DNA of 31,913 nt from Dichomitus squalens LYAD-421 SS1 (lineage: Eukaryota > Basidiomycota > Agaricomycetes > Polyporales > Polyporaceae), in contig NW_006766895.1 of NCBI RefSeq assembly GCF_000275845.1, positions 262,593 through 294,505 of the forward strand, written 5' to 3'. Positions 1 to 10,992 of the stretch are shown here, piece by piece. Numbering within the stretch: position 1 is the first letter of the stretch; every line of letters begins with the position of its first letter. The notes beneath the pieces are model-generated. The model searched no databases. It was not told the origin of the DNA and was given only the letters and a program-made list of their open reading frames with translations. The translations under genes were made by a program, and so were the position numbers.

Positions 1-468
1 TGCATAGCAACTCGAAGGTGCGTAATGTACTACATCCGAAGGTAAGTCGTCGTCTGTGGCCTTGCCCAGCCGCACTTTGCATTTCGCGCCTCCAAGAAGT
101 AAGTTGCGGTACTATAAGCTCATCAAGAGAGGATCCGGACCACGTTGTAGTGCTATGTTTAGTTGGATGAGGTCGGATTAGCGTACCATGTTGGAACTTA
201 GTATACAAGTTTATAGATTACTATGCAGTGTAATCATGCTAGTCGTTGTCGTACCCTTCAATATATTGAATCTATCGTACAAGCAACTAGAATCTAAAAA
301 GACCAAACGACAGCCTGAATGGCGAGCAAATAATGAATGACCGCCGCTACGGGCCCTGCCTACTAAGGCAGCTAATGGCTGCTGGTTAGCAGGGGACTTA
401 TCTTTTTAGACTAATGGACTAATCTCGCTGGTGAGGGATAATTTAGCTCGCTTAATGCCAATTCGCAG
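1..468. other. left-edge stretch without a recognisable gene
   Basis: No convincing coding exon was found on either strand. If the extended-SDR gene downstream were complete, its Rossmann GxxGxxG motif and the YxxxK catalytic motif should lie here, and neither was found in any frame. A possible intron, donor GTGAGG at 431 and acceptor CAG at 466-468, precedes the first recognisable SDR exon, but the frame that would join upstream runs into a stop within a few codons. The sequence is AT-richer than the gene regions and stop-rich in all frames. Confidence 0.5.
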
Positions 469-951
469 GGGGAGTTTTTCCTGATGTCTATGAGGCAGTC
501 GTGAAGGGCCAGTACTCACCTGTCGAGTGAGTAGTTCATCAAACCGAGAGAACTCCAGCAATGGGGGATACTGAATTCTTCTGTGTAGCCATGCATTTAT
601 CGACGTGCGCGACCTCGCGCAGGCGATCTTGCTCGCAGTCACTAAGCCGCCTGCGGGCGGTGAGAGGTTCATCGTTGCTGCTGCCCCATTCAGGTGGGAA
701 GATCTCAGTAAGTACCCGAAGCAATGACCTCCTGCCTAGCATGACGTGCTCACCACCTTGCAGTCATTACAGCGCACGAAGTTTCAGGGGGCAAAACGTA
801 TCCTCCTGTCGGGTCATATAATCCTAATGCTCCCTATATGGCAAGGAAAAATGTGGCGAAGGCGAAGGAGCTCCTCGGAATGGAGTATCGCACCCAGGAG
901 GAGACGGTTAAGGATTTGCTCAGAGAGTATGAGGAGCGAGGGTGGCTCTAG
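469..951 (+). pseudogene. 5'-truncated extended SDR (Gre2 / dihydroflavonol-reductase-like), 3' exons only
   Basis: Three exons join in frame: 469-526, 589-707 and 764-951, with introns 527-588 and 708-763 showing normal GT..AG ends. The product contains FIDVRDLAQAILLAVTKP, then GGERFIVAA followed by FRWEDL, and ends KAKELLGMEYRTQEETVKDLL...ERGWL with a TAG stop at 949-951. This is the C-terminal part of NAD(P)H-dependent extended SDRs such as yeast Gre2-like carbonyl reductases, where the invariant [FV]xDVRDxA segment follows the catalytic half. The cofactor-binding N-terminus and the YxxxK active site (about 200 residues in the family) are not found in the 468 bases upstream. What remains cannot be an active reductase unless further upstream exons lie outside the window. 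The splice sites and frame are clean, so the truncation is probably recent, or the gene starts beyond the left edge with an unusually long intron. Confidence 0.7.
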
Positions 952-1494
952 ATCGGGAGAATAATACATCATGGAATGGGTTCGAACGACCGATATTTCT
1001 GACCAGCAGGTCGAAGTTCGTGATGAGTATGTTGTACAGTCAGAGTAGGAGTAGTGTGTCATCGAATATCGGTTGTCTGAACCCCGCTAGGAATCACTGC
1101 GTTTGCGGGGTCTCTGAGCTGGGCTGGATCCGATGCGACAAGAATATTGCCTGGTCCTGGCTGAGCCAAGGTGTGCTTACCGCATTCTGAGCCAAGCCTG
1201 GATTAGGTTGGCGGGGGTATCTAGTTCAAGTAGGAGTCAATACTGGCTCGCAATCTAGTTGACGGGGGCAGTTCATATGGAGTAAAGCCATCGGAATCAT
1301 AGTGAGGCAGCACTAGATTAGACTCAGTAATATAAATCGTCGCAGCCGCGGCGTCCGCAAAGGAGAGTGGGCGTCTGCTCCACGTGCGCCGGAGGAGATG
1401 TGGCGAGACGTGGCTCCGGCTCAGGCTTACGCTTCCTCGTTCACCACCGTCTTCTGCACGGATCCTTCTCCTAGACCAGCACCGAGGTCTCACA
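952..1494. promoter_or_regulatory. 3' flank of SDR relic and 5' flank / leader of SPF1
   Basis: This 543-base interval holds no supported gene. It must contain the 3' end of the relic and the promoter and leader of the P5A ATPase, both on the + strand. I see no clear TATA box. The last 60 bases before the ATPase start are rich in C and T, as is common in fungal leaders. Confidence 0.35.
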
Positions 1495-4400
1495 ATGTAT
1501 GTTTTTTCTTGATGTAGCTACATACCCACAACTGATGTAAAACAGGAGCTCGGTCAAGGTCGTTTCCCCTGAAATTGCGGGCGCGTCCCTGCACGTCAGC
1601 CTGCCATGGTACACCCACCTGTACACCATCCCATTCCTCTCCCTCTACCCCGTTCTCGCCTACGCGTACTACGTCAAGTACGACGACTGGCTACAAAGCG
1701 AGGAGTGGACGTTTCTCGCGTGCGTGTCGCTTGGGCTTGGCCACGCGCTCAGTTTCTTGTTCACGAAATGGAATACGGGAGCAAAGGCCTGGATTACGAC
1801 AAGAAAGGTGAGCATTCTTCGTTGAACGATCTCTGAAATGCGTCTGGTAGATGCGGGATGTTGTGATTCTGGTTGCCGGATACCCCACCGTGTTGACGGG
1901 AAGCAGTCAGTCCGGCTCTGGGGGGATCACGCGAGTCCAGGCATGTTACTCTTCTATGCACTCGACACGTCTGACAGTATAGGGCCCTCCGGGCGGTCCT
2001 GGCCAGGGCGCGCTCTATTTCATCTCTGCTCAAGCGTTCAGCCAAGAGTGGATGCCTCCGTGCATGAGTCGGGCTTGCGCCCGCCCTCAACTGCCTGGAT
2101 GATCACGCTCATAAACTTCTGCGGGCTGAAGCCGTAGAACTCAAGCAGTAATGAAGTTGACACTACTGCCTGTGGATTCTTTCCCAATGGGGTTTGTTGC
2201 GGTCGGGAGGGCTTCGCACGACGGGCGCCCCCTCGAACCGTTCTTTGTGAAAGGGCTGTAGAACTTCTGGGCAAGTACGACTATCCCATTGCCGACCTTT
2301 CAGCGCCCTTTGGCGCGCGTCGGCAAAGGGACAAGTTAGGACTGTCCTGAAAACAGACCTCCGTTTCACGCGAAGGGATTCTGAGCGCTGCCCGTCGTGT
2401 CGCCCTCCCTTTGGTCCTCTCGACGCGGCTAGCACAAGCAAAAGGGTGCCAGTGGCCCCCTGAGATCCACCTTCTACACTTGTAGATTTGAAAGGCGAAA
2501 CCACGCGAGCTGGCACCCTCCACACGGACTTGCACATACTGCAGAGGAGTCCTGGACCACTAGTGGCCAGGAACGATCGTCCGCCGTATGCAAGGGCACT
2601 TATTCTGGTGACAGCGCTTTTCAAACCGATAGGCCCTCCCGAAAAAATCATGCTCAGGTCGGTTAGAGAGCGGACCGGGATGCGAGCCCAATTCACCACT
2701 CATAACGCCCAAGAGCACCATTGAACACCTTGAAGGCTGGGGTACCAGAGCGTCAGACAACCTGATTGGGCTCGCAAACGGTTCGGCTGCTAAGCGGCTT
2801 GAGCGTGTTTTTTTTCAAGAGGGCCCATCGTTATGAAAAGCGAACCGCATAAAAGCCTCACAGATATTCTGGAGGGATAGGCGTGCGAAGGTTTCCTCTG
2901 TGTTCTGGATATTGCCTTCCTGAAATCGTCATGATTTTGTGCTGCAAAGACTGTTCGTGATCTATGACCTAGCGAAAAGTACTTTGCATCTTCTCTATAT
3001 TCCAGACTATCTCGGAGCGTTTTGAAATGCCTGAACCAGCAAAGTCTGCGCTCAAGGCGCGTAGTGGAAATTTCGATTCGGTGTATACGTGCCTGTATGC
3101 GCTAGTAGTCGCACGTCTGGGCGTAATAGTGGAACTAACCTTGATTTTCGCTATAGGCACGCTCAATAGAAGATGCCGATTGTTTACGTATAATTCCTGC
3201 GCCGCACAGAGGTGAAGGCGAGATCGTTCCTATACGCAAAAAGGACCCGTCAAACCCGGCTACCTACACGTTCAACTACCAGCAAGACACCTACGTCGTC
3301 ACGGATACTTCCCCTATCACGTTCTCCCGGCTACCTTATCCATGTTCGACTCATCCTCCTCTAGGCTCCTTCCTCACGCCAAAATCTCTAACGTCCACTG
3401 AGCTCACATCTGCGGTGGACCTCTATGGGAAGAACGAATACAACATTCCTATTCCCTCGTTCTCTGCGCTCTTTGGTGAGCACGCAACTGCACCGTTCTT
3501 CGTCTTCCAGGTGTTCTGCGTCGCTCTCTGGTGCCTGGACGAGTACTGGTACTACTCGCTCTTCACCCTGTTCATGCTCATCGTCTTCGAGTGTACGGTG
3601 GTCTGGCAGCGGCTTCGAACCCTGACCGAATTTCGCACGATGGCTGTGGCTCCCTATCCTGTCTACGTCCGTCGCAACAACGTCTGGTCTCAGATCCAGA
3701 GCGACGACCTTCTCCCAGGCGACATAATCTCTGTGGCCAGGCAGCAGACGGAGACGAACATCCCTGCAGACATCCTCCTTATCCGCGGCACTTGTATCGT
3801 CAACGAGGCGATGCTTTCCGGAGAGTCCACGCCGCTGCTCAAGGAATCCATCGAGCTGCTGGATGCGAGCGAGCCGCTTGACGTCGATGGGGCACACAAG
3901 AACGCAGTTCTCTTCTCTGGCACGAAGCTCCTCCAGGCGACTAAGGGTGGGGACACCCCGGACGGCGGCTGCCTCGGGGTCGTGCTACGCACCGGGTTCG
4001 GAACCGCGCAGGGCCAGCTGGTGCGGACGATGATCTTCTCGACGGAGCGCGTATCAGCGAACAACGCGGAGAGCTTCCTGTTCATCGGATTCCTGCTCAT
4101 CTTCGCCATTGCTGCGTCGTGGTATGTGTGGACGAAAGGCATCGAGCGCGACCTGAAGAAGTCGAAGCTGCTGCTGGATTGTATCCTCATTATCACGAGC
4201 GTCGTCCCGCCCGAGCTGCCCATGGAGCTGAGCCTCGCGGTCAATGCATCTCTAGTCGCGCTGTCGAAGTATGGTGAGTTCTGCCCACCCGTTGCTGTTG
4301 AAGGACATGCGATTGAAGTTGCAACCAGCGATCTTCTGTACCGAACCTTTCCGCATCCCGTCCGCTGGACGTGTGGATGTATGCTGCTTCGACAAAACTG

Positions 4401-6896
4401 GCACCATCACTGCAGAGAACCTCGTCGTCGAAGGTGTCGTTGGCATCGAGTGAGTCGTCATCGCGTTTCCTGGGAAGATTTCGCTGATTTGTCTGCTACG
4501 CAGTCCCTCGGACCCCATCAAGCTCGTCGACGTCAAGGCGACGGGCCGTGAGACTACCTTAGCCCTGGCCGCGGCGCACGCCCTCGTCCGTCTCGACGAT
4601 GGAACGATCGTCGGCGACCCCATGGAGCGCACGACTCTGGACGCGCTGGACTGGCAGCTTGCGAAGGGCGACCACGTCTCCCCCGTGGACCCGGCAGCCC
4701 CGCACCGCACGCAGATCATCGTCCGCCGCCGGTTCCAGTTCTCGTCTGCTCTGAAGCGCATGAGCACGGTATCGAGCTTGCCGAACGGGAGGTGCATGGT
4801 CGCGACGAAGGGTGCCCCCGAGACGATCAGGCGCATGTTGAGGGCGGTGCCTAAGGAGTATGACGAGACGTTCAAGTGGTATACCAGGAGAGGCAGTCGG
4901 GTGCTCGCGCTCGGGTACAAGGAGATGGAGAGCATTTCTCTGGATAAGGTATTTGTCTCTCATCGTATCATAGGGTATGTTTGGCTCACTTTCCTGTAGA
5001 TCAATAAGCTGCCTCGCGATCAAGTCGAGTCTGATCTGCAGTTCGTCGGTTTCTTGGTCTTCCACTGCCCGTTGAAACCGGATGCTGTCGAGACGCTCAA
5101 GATGCTTGGGGACTCTTCTCACCGCGTGAGTAGCCACGCCCTCGACCCTTGGCCCAGTACTGACTGTTCGCGCAGTGCGTCATGATTACCGGAGATAACC
5201 CGCTCACGGCTGTCCACGTCGCTCGCGATGTCGAAATTGTGGACCGCGACGCGCTCATCCTCGATGTGCCTGAGGGCTCGAACTCGCTTGTATGGCGCTC
5301 GGTGGACGATACCGTGAACATCAACGTAGACACTTCGCAGCCCATCGACACTTCGCTGTTCGATAAGTACGACATCTGCATTACCGGCGCTGCTATGAAA
5401 CTCTACGAGTCGCACCCGTCATGGAACGATCTCGTCCAGAACACCTGGGTCTACGCCCGTGTCTCGCCCTCGCAGAAGGAATTCATTCTGACGTCACTCA
5501 AGAGTCTCGGCTACGTTACGCTCATGGCCGGCGACGGCACGAACGACGTTGGCGCCCTGAAGCAGGCTCACATCGGCGTCGCGCTCCTCGACGGCACGGA
5601 AGAAGACCTGAAGAAGATCGCAGAGCATCAGCGCAACGAGCGCATCAAGAGGGTCTACGAGCAGCAGCTCAAGATCTCCGCGCGGTTCAACCAGCCTCCG
5701 CCCCCGGTGCCGCCTGCGATCGCGCACTTGTACCCGGACGTTGTTGAGGCGCAGAAGAAGGCGGCGGAGGACCTGCAGACCGCGCGGAAGAAGAACCCGA
5801 TGGAGAAGTTCGATTTGGCGAGTATTACGGACAAGTTGGCGGAGATGGATACCGAGGACGAGGTGCCGAAGATCAAATTGGGAGATGCTAGCTGCGCGGC
5901 GCCCTTCACTTCGAAGTTGTCGAACGTCAAAGCGAGTGAGTGCTCGATACTTTCTGATCACCACTTGACGTGGCTTGCTAATGCCGTCTTCTTCTCCCAA
6001 AGTCACGCATATTATTCGTCAGGGCCGTTGCACGCTCGTTGCGACGATACAGATGTACAAGATCCTTGCCCTCAACTGCCTCATCACGGCATACAGCTTG
6101 AGCGTGCAGTATTTGGACGGCATCAAATTCGGTGATTACCAAGTCACGATCACCGGTATGCTCATGTCCGTCTGTTTCCTGTGCATATCGCGTGCGAAGG
6201 TACGCAAGTTTCCGAATCACGTTTCAGCATTCATTACTCAACGCGACTTTCCCACCTGGTAGCCTGTCGAGAAGTTGTCTCGAGAGCGTCCTTTGGGGAA
6301 CATTTTCAACTTCTACGTGCTGCTGTCAGTGCTCCTGCAGTTTGCGCTCCACATCGTCACCCTCGTGTATATCACGAACCTCTCACACATGTTTGAGGAA
6401 CGGGGAGCCATCGACCTCGAGGCGAAGTTCGAGCCGAACCTCCTGAACACCGCCATCTATCTCCTTGGCCTCTCCCAGCAGGTGTCCACGTTCGCCATCA
6501 ACTTCCAGGGCCGGCCGTTCCGCGAAGGCATCCGCGAAAACTCTGCTCTCTACTGGGGCCTCGTCGGCGCAGGGGCTGTCGCGTTCTCCGGCGCTACTGA
6601 CCTGATGCCCGACCTGAATCGCTGGCTGCAGATCGTCGAGATGGAGAACTCTGTGCGTCGCTTCTGTTTCCTCGGACAACTCCAACTCTTTTATGAATAG
6701 TGCTGATGGCTGATTTGCCTCATGTTAGTTCAAGTTCAAGCTGACGACGACGATGATCGTCGACTTTATTGGCTGCTACGTGATCGAGCAAGTGTGCAAG
6801 CGCCTCTTCGCGAACCTAGAGCCTAAGCCCATGGTCACCCGCGGGCGTGAGAGGCGCGAGAAGCGCAGGGCGGAGGAAGAGAGGAAGGCTGCTTGA
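1495..6896 (+). CDS. SPF1: P5A-type ATPase (ER transmembrane-helix dislocase), SPF1 / ATP13A1 family
   Basis: Exons: 1495-1496, 1546-1807, 3157-4273, 4329-4449, 4504-4948, 5000-5125, 5176-5935, 6003-6199, 6263-6652, 6729-6896. All phases agree and give 1195 aa; yeast Spf1 has about 1215. Visible hallmarks are the P5A N-terminus ([13 protein letters not shown]), the actuator motif MLSGESTPL, the P5-type membrane signature PPELPME (about residues 439-445), the phosphorylation motif DKTGT with Asp482, the nucleotide-binding KGAPET, TGDNP at about 696-700 and the hinge [11 protein letters not shown] at about 810-820. From the family: P5A ATPases sit in the ER membrane and use ATP to extract mistargeted or misinserted transmembrane helices, and they affect ER sterol and glycosylation homeostasis. 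The start ATG is split AT|G by the first intron (1497-1545, GTATGT..ACAG), giving an N-terminus beginning [13 protein letters not shown]; no in-frame ATG exists in the next exon before well into the conserved domain. Intron 2 (1808-3156) is about twenty times longer than the others. The gene looks functional. Confidence 0.96.
1808..3156. other. 1349-nt intron of SPF1, probable insertion inside an intron
   Basis: The donor GTGAGC follows the codons for ITTRK, and the acceptor CTATAG precedes ARSIEDAD. Both sides match P5A ATPases, so the interval is spliced out in phase 0. A branch-point-like CTAAC lies at about 3135, a normal distance from the acceptor. The other eight introns are 49-76 nt, so about 1.3 kb is extra. 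An 8-base near-repeat (GCGTCTGG at about 1839, ACGTCTGG at about 3113) could be a target-site duplication, but I see no convincing terminal inverted repeat, LTR or transposase. A T-run lies near 2808. The longest open frames inside have atypical Arg/Ser-rich composition. Confidence 0.7.
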
Positions 6897-7413
6897 GAGC
6901 CTTAGTCTTGAGATATGCGGGTACGCTTGATAAGTCCCGGACGTTTAGGTTGCAGTCGTTGGACTCGGACGTATGAGCCTTGGTCTTGCAAATTACCTAC
7001 TGTACTGCCTTGTTAAACAGCGTAACTCCCGACAATACACTCCTAGATGAGAGCAGTATGGCGCACGCACATAGTTCGTAGCCTGCGGGCAATCCGGCGG
7101 GTTCAGAGATAGTGGAAGGCACCGAGAGTGCTACATTTGAGAACGTGCTTAGTAGATGAACCTGCATCAACGTGGTGTGCTGCATGTCGAAACGTTTGCG
7201 TTGGAGACCTTGTATACCGCAGACAAAGGACACTGAATGGAGCCTGCAGCCGTACCGCGTGTCGAGCGTCTGCGGAAGAGATGCCCGGGATAGCGCCCGT
7301 GAGGCATGTCGGAAGCAAAGGGTGGTGGTGCACGGTGGCGACTTGACCGCCTACCACCTTCATGTCTGCTGTCCTCAATGGCTGAACCATGCTTTTCGTC
7401 TGACATCCCTTCC
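6897..7413. promoter_or_regulatory. intergenic: SPF1 3' end and RING gene promoter / leader
   Basis: A 517-base interval between two genes on the + strand. No gene was seen. In-frame ATGs at 7306 and 7378 lie upstream of the chosen RING-gene start and could extend that protein by 36 or 12 residues. Confidence 0.4.
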
Positions 7414-10400
7414 ATGTCCTCTACTCACAAACGCTCTTTCGACGACATGGACCCAGAGCTCGGCGCCCGGCCTGTCGAAACCAGCCGCAGGGACTCTTCT
7501 GTCGGTTCGTCTTCCAGCCCCGGAGGGAGTCGCGAACGCAGCAAACGTCCCCGAAACGACAGCGAGAGCGAAGTGGATGAGTTACTTGTGTCATCCAACA
7601 CCTCCGTGTCCTCTTCCGGGAGCAGCAGCAGCCTCGATAGCTACCACTCTGCACGATCCTCCTTTACCGACATCTCTCCTCAATTGCTCCCCGCAGATGA
7701 CGCTGTGGAGGGCCAACTACTGCCCTTGGATGACCCTTCGGTCCTCCTGGGCCCCGTAGACGAGCCCGATGTCCCCATGGACGATATCCTCTCGTTTGTA
7801 TCTCGTCAAGATTCCATCCCACCTCAGAATGTCCCCTCGCCACTCCCACAGGCGGACCCCCAGGGAGACTTGTTCAGGATGATGGAGAGAGCCGACGCTT
7901 TCAACCGGGAGATATCGGCCTTGCGCCAGTCGCCCGTCCGAACATCTGAACCACTGTGGCAGTCTTGGACGCCGAGCTTGCCAGATACGAGCGCACATGG
8001 TCTGTGGTTGGTCCTTATTTGCTCGTCTTCATGGTTTAGAATGTCTCTTAGAGTCTCTGTCTTCGTCCTTCAATGCGGGGGCCTCGTTCGGTGAGGAACA
8101 TCTCTTGCTACGGAATCGTCTTTCTGCAGTCGTGGAACAACCCGATGAGCCACCCTCTCGGCCCGATCTGGGCATTGGCGGAGAAACCTTCGGCGACCGA
8201 CGTAGACGTCTGTCAACATACGAGCGGGATGCTGCCCGCCAAGGTGATATAATAGGAAGGTCGAGAGCTCGTCAAGGTATGTAACCCTTCATTGTCCCGT
8301 ATGATTAACGGAATGTTTGACTCCCTTCACAGAGCTGCTGGACCAACTGCTTGCCGATTCGGTACACACGAATGAACCGGAGACTTCACCGCCTCACATT
8401 TCATCGCCCCGTAGATCCCCGTTACACCAGCGGCTGGAAATGTCAGCCCGTGTTGCTAGCCCACGAGCGCCGCCTGCGCCTTCAAGGCGCCTTTCCCCGC
8501 CATCCAGGTCGGCCGGTTTGTCAGAATTGCATTCTTTCGTTGACGGCTTCTGGAGGCGGGAGAATGATCGCGACATTCAAGACCAGTTTGAACGCACTAT
8601 GCGTGACACTGAAGCGCATAGTGAGCGTGTCGCGGACTTTCTTGCAGAAAGTGGACCTTCGCGCAGTTCATTCTCGACACTTCGCGGTGCGCTCGATGAA
8701 AGGCACATCAACGATCGGACACATCCTCGACGAGGCCACCGTCCTCCAAGTCGCCCGCAACCTAATCCCGCCTCCAGAATAACTCAAATGGCCCCCAGGC
8801 AGCCTGCCGCTGAACCTGAGCCTTCTGCGACAACTTCTCACTGGACAACATGGGAGCCCGTGCCGACAAATCCGCCATCTTCTTCAGATTACCTTAGTAT
8901 GTCCCTTCCAAGCTCGACCACCCCCCAACAAGCACACTATGACAGCTATGGCTTTTACTATTTCGACGACTTATCCGAAGCGTCGGGACCGCTTCCGATG
9001 CCGCAGCCTACTCGAACACGGGCAGAGTCGTACCTGGAGGCTAGTCGAGACAGGTCTGTCGGCTTAAGTAACCTACGACATAGAGCCAGACCGCCCCAGC
9101 GCACTCCTACTCCCCCTCCATCCCCACCCTCACCACGCATTCAATCCACAGAGCCATCCTTTTCTTACCGCAGCGAAGTGGATGGTGATAGGAGGACCAG
9201 GCCGTCCTCGCAACGCCGGCCTTACGACTATCTGTTCCATGGTACCTTCACCCCACGGACCCCCACGGACGACGCAATGCTCCAGTCGTTCACCGATCAC
9301 CTGCAGCCTCCCAACTACCCGCCGCCGCCTGCTCTTCCGTCCGTTTCCTCATCGGAGCCTTCGCACCCTGATCCTGCGCCGCAGCCACGCCAATACCACT
9401 ACGGGAACTTCGATCTCAGCGCCTATCGCGAGGGGCCCTTCCGCGCCACGCTTGCACGCTCGATGGCGCTGCAGGGCCAGAGCACGAACACACGAGAGCG
9501 GGCATCTCCAAGTCGCACGGAGACGCGCGAACACGGTTTGCGACGAGAATACTTTCTGTCTCTGTCCTCCTCAGAAGAGGATGATGATGGCCCGCTCATA
9601 TTCAGCGAGCGCACGGCTCGACAGATGATAGAGCGAATGGAACGCTCTGCGCATCGTCGGGCTGTGCGCTTGCGCGGTGTGCCGCCCCAGGCTGGTCCAC
9701 CAGTTACGTCCGCGATGCCACAGGCGTCTGATGACAACGAGCCGGAGCAGCTACATCTTCGTACATTCGACGAAGTGCATTCCTCGGATCTCCCTTCACG
9801 TCCCCCCCCTCTGTTCCGACGCGTACGCGAGCATTCTGCGCCTCAGAACCAGATCGAACGCCTGCGTGAGCTTGTGACCCGGCCTACAGTCACGCCCCCT
9901 CCCCCTACACGTCACCGCACCCTCCTCGAGCGCGAGCGTGCTCCCAGCCACTTGCACGGCACGCGAGACAACGAGCCGTCGACGCGCTCGAGCGGACTCG
10001 ACCGCTGGGAACAACGCCTCGATACCGTGAGGAGGGTGCCTGCGCGCAGGGCAGGTGGACCAGACATGCCCTCGTCCACGCTCGCGTCTTCTTTGGCGTC
10101 GCGCTTAACGGGAAATGCCAACGAGGGACCGTCTCTTGCTTCTGCACGGCAGCGCGCGGCCGGCAGGGCATTCGCGTACCGACCGCCGTCGCCACCGAGC
10201 AATCCGCGTCCAACCGAAGGCCGGACGGAGCAGCGCGCGCCGCTCAACGGCCGTTTTGCGCGAGCGCGCGGCCTTGCTTCGCACTTCCCGCCGGACATGG
10301 TTTGGGTCGACTTCCCTAGTGCCCGCTTGCCGCCGTATGGGCGCAGGCGCAATATTGGCGATTACATAGTGAGTTCCGTGATAGTCCTTGTGGTCTACGT

Positions 10401-10992
10401 TTCTGATCGTCTGCGGTCAGCGCGATGAGGACATGGACATGTCATACGAAGGCTTGCTCTCGCTGTCGACCATCCTGGGCGACGTGAAGCCTCGTGGAAC
10501 GCCGGCCGACATCATTTCTTCTCTTCCAAAAGGAACGTATGGAGATTGGGTACGGCCTGGGGTCACGGAGGAGCGCTGCCCCATCTGTTTGGACGATGTA
10601 AGTAATCTACGACGCTCGTGCTTAGGTTGACAGCACTGACCACTCGGTGCTCCTTTAGTACGACGCTAAGGATGCCTGTCTCCGTGTTCCTGCATGCTCT
10701 CACTGGTTCCATGAAGGCTGTCTTCAGGTATGCACAAACTCCCAAGACACCACCTCTTGGACGTTGTGTTGACGCTCCATTGCAGCAATGGCTCAAGACC
10801 GCACGGACATGTCCCGTCTGCCGTGGACGAGTGACCAAACCTCGCTCGGGGGAGAACTCTGCTCCAGCTGCAGGCGCGAGTGGGTCGAACAACCGAAACG
10901 ACGATCGGGACGATGACGATGACAGTGATCGCGATGGAGCCCGTACGCCTCGACACTGGACGCCCTTCCGCCCGCCTTGGCGCCGCGATTGA
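7414..10992 (+). CDS. RING-H2 finger protein, probable E3 ubiquitin ligase, 1099 aa
   Basis: Exons: 7414-7999, 8052-8276, 8333-10368, 10421-10597, 10659-10727, 10786-10992; phases agree. The C-terminal RING-H2 is complete: Cys1002, Cys1005, Cys1021, His1023, His1026, Cys1029, Cys1040, Cys1043, spread over three exons. Just before it lies a conserved-looking segment, SYEGLLSLSTILGDVKPR, that I associate with fungal proteins of this architecture. The first ~950 residues are rich in Ser, Pro and Arg, with many RxxSP-like stretches, a basic RERSKRPRND (residues 40-49, possible nuclear signal), an acidic SSSEEDDD patch, and no membrane segment or other domain. From the family: RING-H2 domains recruit an E2 and catalyse ubiquitin transfer; the disordered region probably binds substrates. 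UBC13 lies in the same window, but the sequence does not show that they act together. The start is uncertain because two in-frame ATGs lie upstream. The exon 1 acceptor could be 8039 instead of 8051, which keeps the frame. Confidence 0.88.

Noticed and set aside
2163..2699. 178-codon minus-strand open frame inside the SPF1 intron.
   Set aside because: The composition is Arg/Ser/Gly-rich, there is no family similarity, and it overlaps other open frames; most likely chance in GC-rich DNA.
3690..4935. Long minus-strand open frames (184 and 227 codons) opposite SPF1 exons.
   Set aside because: They are antisense shadows of a strongly supported coding sequence with biased codon use.
7950..7999. 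An alternative frame at the end of RING gene exon 1 reads VLDAELARYERTW, suggesting a frameshift.
   Set aside because: The main frame splices in phase to exon 2 without any shift, whereas the alternative frame cannot join either neighbour.
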